Assembly (NCBI GenBank): GCA_963697355.1
Contig: CAVONV010000022.1
Coordinates: 248,001 to 312,000, forward strand
Source: CAVONV01 sp963697355
Lineage (GTDB): Bacteria > Acidobacteriota > Vicinamibacteria > Marinacidobacterales > DATDRI01
Direction: 5' to 3'
DNA length: 64,000 bases
The notes beneath the pieces were generated by a model. It was given only the letters and a program-made list of their open reading frames with translations, ran no database searches and was not told where the DNA came from. Positions 44,364-53,189 of the stretch are shown here, in pieces. A program made the position numbers and the translations under genes. Numbering within the stretch: the first letter of the stretch is position 1; the number at the start of each line of letters is the position of its first letter.

Positions 44364-45140
44364 ATGTCGAAAGTGATCAGCGGAGCCCCGGGGGGGATTC
44401 TGCTCTTCGTACTCGCCCTTGCGGTGTTGAGCCCGATTCACGCGACCGGAAGCGTCGAAAAAGATCCGTCGGACAAAGCCGATTTTCTTTTCGGAGTGCC
44501 GAAAGCGTCGTTCGCTGCACGAGGCGGGTGGAGCGTTGCGGGTGCCAAAAGCGAGATTTTTGAGTTTGTCCAGGATCAGCTCACTGTTGAGAAGGGCGAT
44601 TTCAACGCCCCCGTTTGGATCCTCGACTTCGCCTACCGAATAAACCCCCGACTCGATGCGATGTTTCGATTCGGTTACTGCGGTGCTTCTGTGGATTCCG
44701 AGTCCCGAGACTACGTTGACCAGGATGACAATCCAATTCTCCAGACCACGGAGCTCAAGAAGGTCCCGTTGACGGGAAATGTGAAGTTCTACCTGATGCC
44801 GCGCGGGCGTGAAATCAGTCGGTTCGCATACGTCCCGGAGTCGTTTGTACCCTATGTAGGCGGTGGCGGAGGGTTGCTTTGGTATCGGTTTCGTCAGGTC
44901 GGTGATTTCGTCGACTTTGACGATATGTCCATTTTCCCCGATACGTTCAATTCCGTTGGCTGGGCACCGACGCTCAACATCTTTGGTGGGGTCGATATCA
45001 AGCTCAGCCCCCGGTTGTTCCTGGCGGTGGAGGCGAGTTACGATTGGGCAAAATCGGATATGGGCGAGGATTTCGTGGACTTCGACCCTATCGATCTATC
45101 CGGATTTGCGTTGACTGCAGGCCTCCAAGTCGTTTTCTGA
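44364..45140 (+). CDS. Outer-membrane beta-barrel protein under sigma-54 control
   Basis: A 258-residue exported protein with a signal peptide (GILLFVLALAVLSPIHATG). Its beta-barrel pattern includes DAMFRFGYCGASVDSES, FVPYVGGGGGLLWYRF, LNIFGGVDIKLSP, FLAVEASYDWAK and a C-terminal GFALTAGLQVVF ending in Phe. It has no enzyme motif; it resembles OmpW-like or generic porin-like barrels. GGAGGGGAGGAC precedes ATG 44364. Transcription starts from the RpoN promoter at 44273 and continues into the next gene 14 nt downstream. Confidence 0.83.
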   Translation: MSKVISGAPGGILLFVLALAVLSPIHATGSVEKDPSDKADFLFGVPKASFAARGGWSVAGAKSEIFEFVQDQLTVEKGDFNAPVWILDFAYRINPRLDAMFRFGYCGASVDSESRDYVDQDDNPILQTTELKKVPLTGNVKFYLMPRGREISRFAYVPESFVPYVGGGGGLLWYRFRQVGDFVDFDDMSIFPDTFNSVGWAPTLNIFGGVDIKLSPRLFLAVEASYDWAKSDMGEDFVDFDPIDLSGFALTAGLQVVF

Positions 45141-45154
45141 GAGGAGTGAGTGTT

Positions 45155-46468
45155 ATGAACAACGGCCGATTGAAAAGTGTCAGCCTAAAGGGCCCCGGCC
45201 TCCAAGAGCTCACGTCCCGATGCATACCCTTATCCGTAGGTCTATTGGTGATCTTCGTCGGTCTCATTTCGACAGGCGGTGCCTTGGCATATGAGCAGGA
45301 GCCGGAAAGCCTCTCTCTCGGTGAGTCCAGATGGTTGCCCTGGACAGGTTGCTGGGAGATGGTTCTTGAAAGCGTCGACTATAGGGAGGAGGACCCAGAG
45401 GACAACGTCCTGGTGTGTTTGTCACCTCAACCGGATGGCCTGGGGGTGCGGATAACGACCTTGACGCAGAGCGAGCGCCCCTTCGAAGAGAGTTTTGTTG
45501 CAGATGGCGCTCGACACCACGTTGAAGAGCCCGGTTGTCTTGGTTGGAGGTCAGCCGAGTGGTCTCAGGACGGCCATAGACTTTTCATGAATTCAGAGGT
45601 GTCCTGCGAGAACAACAAGCGAAGGGTGGTGTCGGGCATCAGCATGCTGCAACGAAACGGTATGTGGATGGACATACAAGTGATCGGTTCCGAAGGTGTG
45701 AGGGAATTGGTCATCCGTGAGTACCGTCGTGCCGATCCTGATAAAGCCAAAGAAGCAGGTTTCGAAGGCTTTCCCTTCGGCAAAGAGAATGTCTCTGCGG
45801 CCTGGATGGAGGCCTCTCGACCTCCAACGGTAGATGATGTCATTGAAGCTCGACAGAAGGTCAACCCCGTGGCGGTCGAAGCCGCCTTGATGGAGGGGGA
45901 ATCCGAGCTCGTCATCGATGCGGAAGCTCTGATCAAATTGTCAGATGCCAGTGTGGACCGAGAGATCATCGATTTGATGGTGGCTCTTTCTCATCCTGAC
46001 CGTTTTACGATTGGCCGCACGGGTTACGTCAGCGATGGGTCGGAGAGGCGCGTTAGTGGGGGAGGAGGCGGAGGAGCTGGATTGGGCGGTTACGGCTTTT
46101 TTGACGATTACTATGGTCCTTACGCTTTCAACGACCGATACGCCTATTGGTATCCTTTCTACTTCGCTCCTTTTGGCTTCTATGGCTATTCCAGAATGTA
46201 CACGCCTTATGGAGGCAACTACACTATTTTGGACCCCGGAGAACCTGTTGCGGACTCCCATGGCAAAGTGATCAAGGGTAGGGGGTATTCAAGGGTCAAG
46301 CCGGTAACGGCGAGCTCCTCCGGTGGCGGCAGCGGACGGGGGGGCCTAACGTCGGGGAGCGGGTACTCCAATCGTGACGGATCGTCCCACGGAAACGTCG
46401 GGTCGAAAGGTTATAGTGGAAGTGGAGGGTCGTCGGGGCGCACGGCAAAGCCAAAGAACAAGAACTGA
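45155..46468 (+). CDS. Secreted protein with Gly/Ser/Tyr-rich low-complexity C-terminus
   Basis: A 437-residue protein with an N-terminal hydrophobic export segment (LSVGLLVIFVGLISTGGALA). Residues about 45-190 form a Trp-rich beta domain (LPWTGCWEMVLESVDY...), then a helical region (VDDVIEARQKVNPVAVEAAL...ALIKLSDASVDREIIDLMVALSHP). From about residue 300 it turns low-complexity: Gly runs, then FFDDYYGPYAFNDRYAYWYPF and a Gly/Ser/Lys tail, as seen in surface or matrix proteins. Together with the barrel gene it forms an RpoN-controlled envelope pair. GAGGAGTGAGTGTT precedes ATG 45155. No family recognised. Confidence 0.75.
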   Translation: MNNGRLKSVSLKGPGLQELTSRCIPLSVGLLVIFVGLISTGGALAYEQEPESLSLGESRWLPWTGCWEMVLESVDYREEDPEDNVLVCLSPQPDGLGVRITTLTQSERPFEESFVADGARHHVEEPGCLGWRSAEWSQDGHRLFMNSEVSCENNKRRVVSGISMLQRNGMWMDIQVIGSEGVRELVIREYRRADPDKAKEAGFEGFPFGKENVSAAWMEASRPPTVDDVIEARQKVNPVAVEAALMEGESELVIDAEALIKLSDASVDREIIDLMVALSHPDRFTIGRTGYVSDGSERRVSGGGGGGAGLGGYGFFDDYYGPYAFNDRYAYWYPFYFAPFGFYGYSRMYTPYGGNYTILDPGEPVADSHGKVIKGRGYSRVKPVTASSSGGGSGRGGLTSGSGYSNRDGSSHGNVGSKGYSGSGGSSGRTAKPKNKN

Positions 46469-46602
46469 CTCACAGGTCGACGTCGGACCGTCGACAAAAA
46501 GCCAAGGGTTATTGGGCGGTAGGCGGTGGACGGTCAGCAGTCGGGATTCAATTCACTGCTCACGGGCGACTACCAACTACCAACTACCCTACCGCTTACC
46601 CA

Positions 46603-46706
46603 CTTCCAACTAACTTGCCTCGGGCAAGGGCACGGGGCATCCGCACGAAGTTAATCCCTGATGCGGTGGACGTCGCCTGTCTTGGCCGTGCGGATGCTGG
46701 TGACTG
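46603..46706 (+). repeat. Dispersed palindromic intergenic repeat, copy 2
   Basis: This is the opposite-strand partner of 4946-5087. GCATCCGCACG (46637-46647) and CGTGCGGATGC (46687-46697) form the same 11-bp stem. The outer part CTTCCAACTAACTTGCCTCG and the GGTGACTGACTAC flank are shared, with a deletion in the GCCCNT-type stretch. Upstream, 46500-46602 holds CCAACTAC-type short repeats. It again lies between converging genes. Confidence 0.75.
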
Positions 46707-46707
46707 A

Positions 46708-48099
46708 CTACTCTGCCATATCCACGATCTTACCGGGATTCATGATGTTCCGGGGGTCAAGAGCTTTCTTGATCAGCCGCATGGTATCCATCGCCGCACC
46801 ATGTTCCGCTTCGAGGAATTGGCGTTTCCCAAAACCGATGCCGTGCTCACCCGTACAGGTTCCGTCCATGGCCAAAGCACGTTTCACCAATCGTGTATTT
46901 AGGCGTTCCGCTTCTTCTAGCTCGTGAGGCTGCTCGGGATCGATGAGTATGACCAAATGAAAGTTGCCGTCGCCCGCATGGCCGACAAGCGGAGCGGTAA
47001 GGAAGCTCTTCGCAATGTCGTTTTTGGTCTCGGTGATGCACTCCGTCAATCGCGAAATGGGCACACAGACGTCCGTTGTGAGACCTTTGCAGCCGGGACG
47101 GAGGGCGAGAGCCGCATAATAGGCGTCGTGGCGGGCTTTCCAGAGTCGTTCCCGTTCCGCCGTCTCGGTGGCCCAACGAAACGCGCTTCCGCCGTGATCA
47201 CCCGCGATTTCACCGAACTCTCTCGCTTGAGCCTCCACGGATTTTTCGTTGCCGTGAAACTCCAAGAAAAGAGTCGGACGCACTTCGTAATCCAGTTTCG
47301 AATACCGGTTCACCGCATCCATTTGGATTTCATCTAGGAGCTCGATGCGAGCCACGGGTATGCCCGATTGTATGGTGAGGATGACGGCATCGACCGCGGA
47401 TTCGATGTCCGGAAACCCCACGACTGCCGCAGACATGGCCTCGGGAATGCCGTAGAGGCGGATCGTGACTTCGGTGATGATACCGAGCGTGCCCTCGGAA
47501 CCGACGAAGAGCCGAGTGAGATCGTAGCCGGCAGCCGACTTGCGGGCTCGGCGAGAAGTTCGAATGACTTTGCCATCGGGAAGAACGACAGTGAGGGACA
47601 GTACGTTTTCCCTCATGGTTCCATAGCGGACGGCGTTCGTACCACTGGCACGGGTGGCCACCATTCCACCGAGCGTTGCGTCCGCGCCCGGATCGATCGG
47701 GAAGAAGAGACCCTGGTCTCGGAGATGGTGATTGAGAGTCTGGCGAGTAACTCCGGGTTCGATCGTTGCGTCGAGGTCTTCAGCGTTCACCGAGAGAATC
47801 TTGGTCATCTGGCTCAAATCGACAGATACGCCACCGTGTATTGCGATGACATGTCCTTCGAGAGATGTCCCGCCTCCAAACGGAATGACCGGAACGAAAT
47901 GGTCACTGCAAATCCGAACGATTTGGGACACTTCTTGGGTGGAGCTCGGGAAGCAGACGGCGTCGGGCGGCTTCGGAGCATGCCACGATTCGTCTTTGCC
48001 ATGGTGCTCGCGCACAGAGGACGAGATTGAAAGGCGGTTTTCGAGGAGCTGCTGCAGCGCGCTAATGGCTGCCTCGATCTTGATAGGACCCCTACTCAT
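46708..48099 (-). CDS. FAD-linked oxidase (D-lactate/glycolate dehydrogenase type)
   Basis: A 463-residue FAD enzyme of the GlcD/Dld family. VIPFGGGTSLEGHV and DPGADATLGGMVATRASGTNAVRYG are the FAD pyrophosphate loops. LFVGSEGTLGIITEVTIRLYG, APLVGHAGDGNFH and GTCTGEHGIGFGK are in the substrate/C-terminal domain. It oxidises a D-2-hydroxyacid such as lactate, glycolate or 2-hydroxyglutarate, passing electrons to a cytochrome or quinone. The start ATG 48099 is 42 nt downstream of the VOC gene stop, in the same direction as the hydantoinase. Confidence 0.93.
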   Translation of the reverse strand: MSRGPIKIEAAISALQQLLENRLSISSSVREHHGKDESWHAPKPPDAVCFPSSTQEVSQIVRICSDHFVPVIPFGGGTSLEGHVIAIHGGVSVDLSQMTKILSVNAEDLDATIEPGVTRQTLNHHLRDQGLFFPIDPGADATLGGMVATRASGTNAVRYGTMRENVLSLTVVLPDGKVIRTSRRARKSAAGYDLTRLFVGSEGTLGIITEVTIRLYGIPEAMSAAVVGFPDIESAVDAVILTIQSGIPVARIELLDEIQMDAVNRYSKLDYEVRPTLFLEFHGNEKSVEAQAREFGEIAGDHGGSAFRWATETAERERLWKARHDAYYAALALRPGCKGLTTDVCVPISRLTECITETKNDIAKSFLTAPLVGHAGDGNFHLVILIDPEQPHELEEAERLNTRLVKRALAMDGTCTGEHGIGFGKRQFLEAEHGAAMDTMRLIKKALDPRNIMNPGKIVDMAE

Positions 48100-48141
48100 G
48101 GCTTACTCCGCGAGACTCACCGATCGCATGGCTTGTGTCGA

Positions 48142-48915
48142 CTATGAAGAAATCAATTCCACTTCGAATCCGACGCCACGCTCGGCGTCGAGAACGCGGT
48201 CCGGTGATACGGGAACTTGGTGTTTCTTTAGATACTCCAAATCACTTTCCAGCGTTTTCGTCTCGAGTGTCAATCGTCTCAGCCCGCGATGGCGAGGCGG
48301 CGACGAATCGTCATTGATGAGTCGAAGCAAACAGTTGTCTCCGAGTGGAACTCCGTTCTCGCGGGATTCGAGTCCGAAGCACCTGGCGAAGCGCTCCTGG
48401 GCTTCGTCAACGTCGTCCACAACCGCTGTTAGCTGAGGCGCTCGGTAGACTCCGAGCTTCGTGCTGACGGGCTTGCTTCGGCTCGCATCGGGATAGTTCC
48501 AGCTCGACGTATGAGGTTGTATGAGCTCGACGGTGAAACCGATGCCGTTCTCAGGATAGACGAAGGCTTCGTAGCCATCATTGGCATCGAAGATTTTGTC
48601 TTCGAAGATGGGTATGTTCTGGTCGCGTAAACGCCCTACATCCTTTTCGATATCATCGGTTTCAATGGCAATATGCTCGAGACCTTCACCGTGATCTTCG
48701 ATAAAACGATAGACTCTGGTCCCGGGGTTCCAATTGAAGACGACATGAATCCAGCAACTGTCGCCGAGAAGAACGCGGGCATCATGTTGCATTCCCTTGG
48801 ATTGGTCATCTCTAAAATCCCGGGTCCGCATGCCAAGGATTTGGTCGAAACGGTTCCAGGCTCTGGTGAAGTCTCTTACGACAATGCCAATATGTTGGAG
48901 TCGAACAATGGCCAT
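48142..48915 (-). CDS. VOC (glyoxalase/dioxygenase-like) protein, two modules
   Basis: A 257-residue protein with two beta-alpha-beta-beta-beta modules: LQHIGIVVRDFTRAWNRFDQILGM with GLEHIAIETDDIEKDVGRL, then LTAVVDDVDEAQERFARCFGL with a shorter end. His in LQHIGIVV, His in LEHIAIE and Glu in FTVELIQ are likely metal ligands. The family includes glyoxalase I, methylmalonyl-CoA epimerase and ring-cleaving dioxygenases. I chose ATG 48915 because GAGGG is 8 nt upstream; the longer frame lies over the hydantoinase gene. It starts 2 nt after that gene ends. Confidence 0.82.
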   Translation of the reverse strand: MAIVRLQHIGIVVRDFTRAWNRFDQILGMRTRDFRDDQSKGMQHDARVLLGDSCWIHVVFNWNPGTRVYRFIEDHGEGLEHIAIETDDIEKDVGRLRDQNIPIFEDKIFDANDGYEAFVYPENGIGFTVELIQPHTSSWNYPDASRSKPVSTKLGVYRAPQLTAVVDDVDEAQERFARCFGLESRENGVPLGDNCLLRLINDDSSPPRHRGLRRLTLETKTLESDLEYLKKHQVPVSPDRVLDAERGVGFEVELISS

Positions 48916-48917
48916 GT

Positions 48918-50306
48918 TTAGTCCCTCGGGTTTCGTCGGGCTCTCGCCACGAACCGGCCACGGCCTCTCTCCACCCGCGGCACCCCGTTCTCTGCGACGA
49001 TCTCTCCGCGAGAAATCGTCAGAGCCGGAGCACCTTGGAGATGCATCCCCTCGTATGGAGAGTAATCGACGGGCTGGTGCAGGTTCCGGTAGTCGAGGAT
49101 CCATCGTGTCTCCGGATCCATGACAACGATGTCGGCGTCGGATCCGGGGAAGAGCGATCCCTTTTGCGGATAGAGACCGAAGATTTTCGCCGGATTCGTG
49201 GCAACGAGCTCCACAAATCGGTTCGCTGTGAAGCGCCCTTTGACGACACCTTCCGAAAACAAAATAGGTAGTCTAGTCTCGATTCCCGGAAGACCGTTCG
49301 GTATCCGGGTGAAGTTACCACGTCCCATCTCCCGGTCTTTGACCGGAAACGAAGAGTGATCGGAAGAGACTTGTTGAACGTCGCCTCGTTCCAACGCGTG
49401 CCACAAGGCCTTCTGGTGTTCCGGATCTCGAAGAGGTGGCGTGCAGACATACCGAGCGGCTTCGAACCCATGTTCGGGCGCCAATTTTTCTGAACTCAAG
49501 CTCAAATATTGAGGGCAAGTCTCGGAGAAGACTTTGGTCCCTCGGTTGGCCCAGGTCGAGATGACTTCCACGGTCTCTTTGGAGGTGACATGAGCGATGC
49601 AAATGGGTGCTCCCATCATATCGGCGAGGGCAATCGCTCGATTTGCCGCTTCGGCCTCGGTCACTGGAGGGCGGCTGTTCAGGTGGCCCGTGGGACCTGT
49701 CTCGCCTTGCGCTAAACATCTTCGTATGAGGTGAGCGATAGCTCCGTCGTTCTCGCAATGGACATAGGCCAAGCCACCATGGTGCGCTAGTTGTTCAAAA
49801 ACCTTGACCAGGTCGCCGTCGTCGATTCTCTTGTCGCCGAACGTCGTAAAAAGTTTGTAGGAGACACAGCCCTGCCCGATGAAGGTCGGTATTTCGGCCA
49901 AGACCTCGTCACGAAGATCCGTCAAAATGACATGTAGGCTGAAGTCGACAACCGATTGACGCGCCTCACTCATCCGTCGACGAATGGCTTCTTCGATGGA
50001 ATCACCCTTCTTTTGGAGTGCGAAATCGATGATGCAAGTGGTTCCTCCGCAGGCCGCTGCAACGGTACCGGTATAGAAGTCGTCTGCGGTGACGACCCCT
50101 AATCGTTCAATGGGATGCTGAAGGTGGACATGCGTATCGATTCCACCCGGCATGACGAGGAGACCGGCGACGTCTCGAGTCTCGCCATCCGTCGTGAGGT
50201 CTTTTCCAAAGGCTGCAATGCGGCCGTCTCGGATGAGCAAGTCGGCGCTCACGGTATCCTTGGCCGTCACTAGCGTCCCATTCTTAAGAAGCAGTTCTTT
50301 AGTCAT
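48918..50306 (-). CDS. Dihydropyrimidinase / D-hydantoinase-family amidohydrolase
   Basis: A 462-residue cyclic amidohydrolase. Metal ligands are in GGIDTHVHLQHP, the carboxylated lysine in GCVSYKLFTTFG, with further His in AYVHCEND and CIAHVTSKE, and the Asp in VSSDHSSFPV. It opens hydantoins or dihydropyrimidines to N-carbamoyl compounds, which the M20 enzyme at 717-2030 could then decarbamoylate. The enzyme is cytoplasmic and should be tetrameric. It leads a three-gene run (hydantoinase, VOC, FAD oxidase) and is separated from the aminotransferase operon upstream by a 160-bp simple-sequence gap. Confidence 0.93.
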   Translation of the reverse strand: MTKELLLKNGTLVTAKDTVSADLLIRDGRIAAFGKDLTTDGETRDVAGLLVMPGGIDTHVHLQHPIERLGVVTADDFYTGTVAAACGGTTCIIDFALQKKGDSIEEAIRRRMSEARQSVVDFSLHVILTDLRDEVLAEIPTFIGQGCVSYKLFTTFGDKRIDDGDLVKVFEQLAHHGGLAYVHCENDGAIAHLIRRCLAQGETGPTGHLNSRPPVTEAEAANRAIALADMMGAPICIAHVTSKETVEVISTWANRGTKVFSETCPQYLSLSSEKLAPEHGFEAARYVCTPPLRDPEHQKALWHALERGDVQQVSSDHSSFPVKDREMGRGNFTRIPNGLPGIETRLPILFSEGVVKGRFTANRFVELVATNPAKIFGLYPQKGSLFPGSDADIVVMDPETRWILDYRNLHQPVDYSPYEGMHLQGAPALTISRGEIVAENGVPRVERGRGRFVARARRNPRD

Positions 50307-50340
50307 AAGTAAAACCCAATGCGAAATCGCAAAATAAGGA

Positions 50341-50460
50341 ATTCAAGAAATCAAAGAACTCGAGAATTCAAGAAGCCTACCCAAGAGTCTCAGGACCGCC
50401 GGAGCAGATTCCGCTATTCCTGATTTCCTGCTTTCCTGATTTCTTGATTTCCTACATTCT
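50341..50460. repeat. Simple-sequence intergenic block
   Basis: First a purine-rich run of AATTCAAGAA / AACTCGAGAATTC-like phrases, then repeats of TTTCCTGA/TTTCTTGA in the pyrimidine strand. A similar block (TTCTCGAATTCTTGACTTCTCG) lies at 61165-61210. No coding frame is seen; it separates two minus-strand operons. Confidence 0.6.
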
Positions 50461-50466
50461 TACTCC

Positions 50467-51642
50467 TCACTGTGCTGTTCGGCCTTCATCTTGGATCTTC
50501 TGCGCAAAACCGCGGATACGCTCGATAGCCTCTTCCAATCGCTGCTCGTTTTCGAGGATAGAGATTCTTACGTAGTTTTTCCAACGTTCACCGAACGAGG
50601 TCCCAGGGAACATGAGGACCTTTGCTTCGAGCAACAGCCGTCGGCAGAACTCGCTCGCAGGTAGTCCGAAACGGGAAATGTCCGCCCACATGAAGAATCC
50701 GCCGCCCGGATGGCCGTAAGGAATATCGAGAGACCTCAAGCCGTCCATCATTATTCTTCGCCGACGGGTGAACGTCTGCAGTATTTCTTTGCGGCCTTTT
50801 TGGGATCCGGTGAGTGCCGCAAGAGCAGCGTATTGCGAAAAAAGGGGGCACGAACCGGAAATCGCGGCCTTCAGGCGCGTCGCGGCTTCTATGAAATGAG
50901 GGGGTCCTATGAGGTAACCCACGCGGAACCCGGTCATCGCATAGGTTTTTGAGAAGCTCGAGAGAATAACGGTCTTGTCACGCATACCCTCGCACTGAGC
51001 GATAGTACGAACCTCGACATCATCGAAGACCAATCCCTCGTAGACTTCGTCGGAAACGACCAAGAGATCACGGTCACGACAGATGGCGGCTATCTCTCGG
51101 ACGGTGTCGGAAGAATTGAGTGCCGCCGTGGGATTGTTGGGATTGACGAAGACCAGAACCTTACCCTCACCCGCTTTGACTTTCAGGTTTTCGGGAGCCA
51201 ACTCGAATCGCTGGTTATGACCCGAAGGAATTCCGATGACTTCGCCGCCCGCAGCCTCCACGGCCTGATCGTAAGAAGAGTATCTTGGGTCTTGAACGAG
51301 AACGCCATCACCTGGATTGACCAATGCCAGCATCGTGAGGAAGAGGCCTTCTTGGGCCCCGTTGGTGATGAGGATCTCCGAATCCGGGTTGAAGGAAAGA
51401 GATTTGTTGTTCTTGAAGTGCTCAGCTAGAGCTTCGCGAAGGGTCGAAAGTCCACTAGCGGAGAGAGCCCCTTCTTTGTTTTTCATCAACTGGATGGCAT
51501 CGTGAATAATCTCGGGAGGTGTGTCGAGATCCGGGTCGCCGGCCCCGAGGCGGATCACATCTTCCATTTCGGCAGCCAGCTCCATCAGGTTGTAGCGGGC
51601 TTGTGTGGCGCGCTCGCCGGCTCCCGGTGTGGGCAGGTTCAC
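50467..51642 (-). CDS. Class I/II aminotransferase (aspartate-aminotransferase family)
   Basis: A 391-residue fold-type I enzyme. VFVNPNNPTA with the PLP-contact Asn, LVVSDEVYEGLVFDD with Asp/Tyr contacts, the aldimine lysine in SSFSKTYAMTGFRVGY and the substrate-carboxylate Arg in NYVRISILEN are all present. It transfers amino groups to 2-oxoglutarate or pyruvate; the donor is not predictable. The ATG overlaps the stop of an upstream pseudo-aminotransferase by 4 nt. It is the last gene of the operon. Confidence 0.93.
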   Translation of the reverse strand: MNLPTPGAGERATQARYNLMELAAEMEDVIRLGAGDPDLDTPPEIIHDAIQLMKNKEGALSASGLSTLREALAEHFKNNKSLSFNPDSEILITNGAQEGLFLTMLALVNPGDGVLVQDPRYSSYDQAVEAAGGEVIGIPSGHNQRFELAPENLKVKAGEGKVLVFVNPNNPTAALNSSDTVREIAAICRDRDLLVVSDEVYEGLVFDDVEVRTIAQCEGMRDKTVILSSFSKTYAMTGFRVGYLIGPPHFIEAATRLKAAISGSCPLFSQYAALAALTGSQKGRKEILQTFTRRRRIMMDGLRSLDIPYGHPGGGFFMWADISRFGLPASEFCRRLLLEAKVLMFPGTSFGERWKNYVRISILENEQRLEEAIERIRGFAQKIQDEGRTAQ

Positions 51643-52397
51643 GATCCCTCCTTCGGGGCTGGGCCCAAAGCATGCAAAGCAGCACGCTGAGACGGAGCAG
51701 CGCTACAGATGGACAGTGCCTGCTTCCATGTGCGACAGCGGGTGAAGATGTCCCTGGGTGCCATGAGAAATGCGACGCGAAACGTCGAGAGCCCGTCTAG
51801 CGCATCGAGACTTCCCACAAATAGACTCCTCTGCGCGTGGGGAGGAAAAGAGCCCTGCAAGCCAGACCAAAGGGAGGAGTGCAAATCGACCACATCAGTG
51901 CAGTCGTTTGCGGAGGGGGCGACGAGAGCTTCTTTTTGCATCTTCATGTCGGAATCCCACTCTCGATAGATCAGTTTGATAGGGGGACCGGTAGCCGTCG
52001 CTTCGCCGGGGCGCACCGTCTCCATTCCCATCAATGAGAACAACCCTCGGTGTTTGCAGACGCCTTTCGACGATGCGACGACGGTGCCAGGGCTCAATCC
52101 GAGTCCCAGAACGACAACGAACAGCGCTTCCGACACGTCGGAGGTAATGAGGACATTGTCCATGGGGTCTTCCGCATCCGGTGTCGGACCTCCTGCCTCG
52201 ACGACGGCTCGGGCAATGCTTCTCCGTAGCTCCGGTACACCAGGTCGCACGGTATAGTGCGTGTCACCGTCGAGTAGCGCGCGTTCCACCGCAGACAACA
52301 TGTCTTTGCCGACCTCGTGGGTAACGCTCTTTTCGTCGACAAGCGGCGTATCCGAAAGGGCAATTAGGCGGTCGGCGAGTACGAGAGGATGATTCAT
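51639..52397 (-). CDS. Divergent aminotransferase-like protein lacking the catalytic lysine
   Basis: A 252-residue protein that aligns by eye with the large domain of the following aminotransferase. VLITSDVSEALFVVVLGL matches ILITNGAQEGLFLTMLAL, and FVGSLDALDGLSTFRVAFL matches LSSFSKTYAMTGFRVGYL. At the aldimine lysine it has Ala, the NPNNPT loop is gone and the C-terminal small domain is missing. It therefore cannot act as a PLP transaminase. It begins with ATGA overlapping the SDR stop and ends overlapping the aminotransferase start, so it is made together with the enzyme. A regulatory or structural partner subunit is the best inference. Confidence 0.75.
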   Translation of the reverse strand: MNHPLVLADRLIALSDTPLVDEKSVTHEVGKDMLSAVERALLDGDTHYTVRPGVPELRRSIARAVVEAGGPTPDAEDPMDNVLITSDVSEALFVVVLGLGLSPGTVVASSKGVCKHRGLFSLMGMETVRPGEATATGPPIKLIYREWDSDMKMQKEALVAPSANDCTDVVDLHSSLWSGLQGSFPPHAQRSLFVGSLDALDGLSTFRVAFLMAPRDIFTRCRTWKQALSICSAAPSQRAALHALGPAPKEGS

Positions 52398-53189
52398 TGG
52401 GTGTTCTCCGCCAACTCCGTGGCTCGAGTGGGGTTCAAGGCGAGTCCCTTCTTTCGAAGCTCTTCGGAAAGAACCTGAGCATCGAAACGATATCCGCTCA
52501 CCTCGCCTCGCAGTCCGGCGAGGTATAGAAAGGCCGGCACGATTTCGACCGGGTCATTCCATGCCTTTTGCTCTTGTTCCGAGAGCCGTTCGAATGCGTC
52601 TTCGCTCATAGAGGTGGGCTTGATCTCTGAGTCCCGGTGTCACGGTGTTGATACTGACCGGAGAGCCTGAAAGCTCGACCGCCAATGCCCTGGTCAATCC
52701 CTCCATCGCGAATTTGGAGCTGCAGTAGGCTGATTCGTCCTTGAAACCCAAAACGCCGGCTCTCGAGGACACGTTGATGATGGAGCCCCCACGTTCTTTC
52801 ATATCGGCTAGAAATCCCCGTATCAAGAGGAAGGGGGCATTGAGGTTGACGTCTAGGGTCTGTCTCCATTCCTGAAAACTGAGATCCTCGATCGGCGTCA
52901 AACGCAGTGTCGCGGCGTTGTTGACAAGGACATCGATCCGCTGAGCCCTTGCCCGAACGTCAGCGATGAGCTCTTGGCAAGCTCTCTCGTCCGCGAGGTC
53001 CAGCGCAAAGGACTCGACTTGCCCCCCCGTTGAACGGATTTGTTCGAGAGTTTTTTGGAGCTCGGACTCCGTCCGGGCACAAATGGTGACGCATGCGCCT
53101 TCGCTGGCCAATCCGATGGCGATGGCTCGACCGAGACCTCTCCCCGCACCGGTCACGACCGCATGCTGGCCGGTGAACGCACTTTTCAT
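52394..53189 (-). pseudogene. Short-chain dehydrogenase/reductase with one frameshift near 52633
   Basis: ATG 53189 (SD GAGGG) opens a classical SDR: cofactor loop VVTGAGRGLGRA, NNAATL, active-site Ser in INVSSRAGVLG and YCSSK (Tyr, Lys). After VSINTVTPG the frame breaks at CCC 52633-52635 (plus strand). The alternate frame carries EIKPTSMSEDAFERL, then DPVEIVPAFLYLAGLRGEVSGYRFDA, the normal SDR C-terminus, ending at 52394. One added G on the coding strand restores about 265 residues. The enzyme would use NAD(P)H on a hydroxyl or keto intermediate. It overlaps both neighbours by 4 nt. A sequencing indel is quite possible. Confidence 0.8.
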
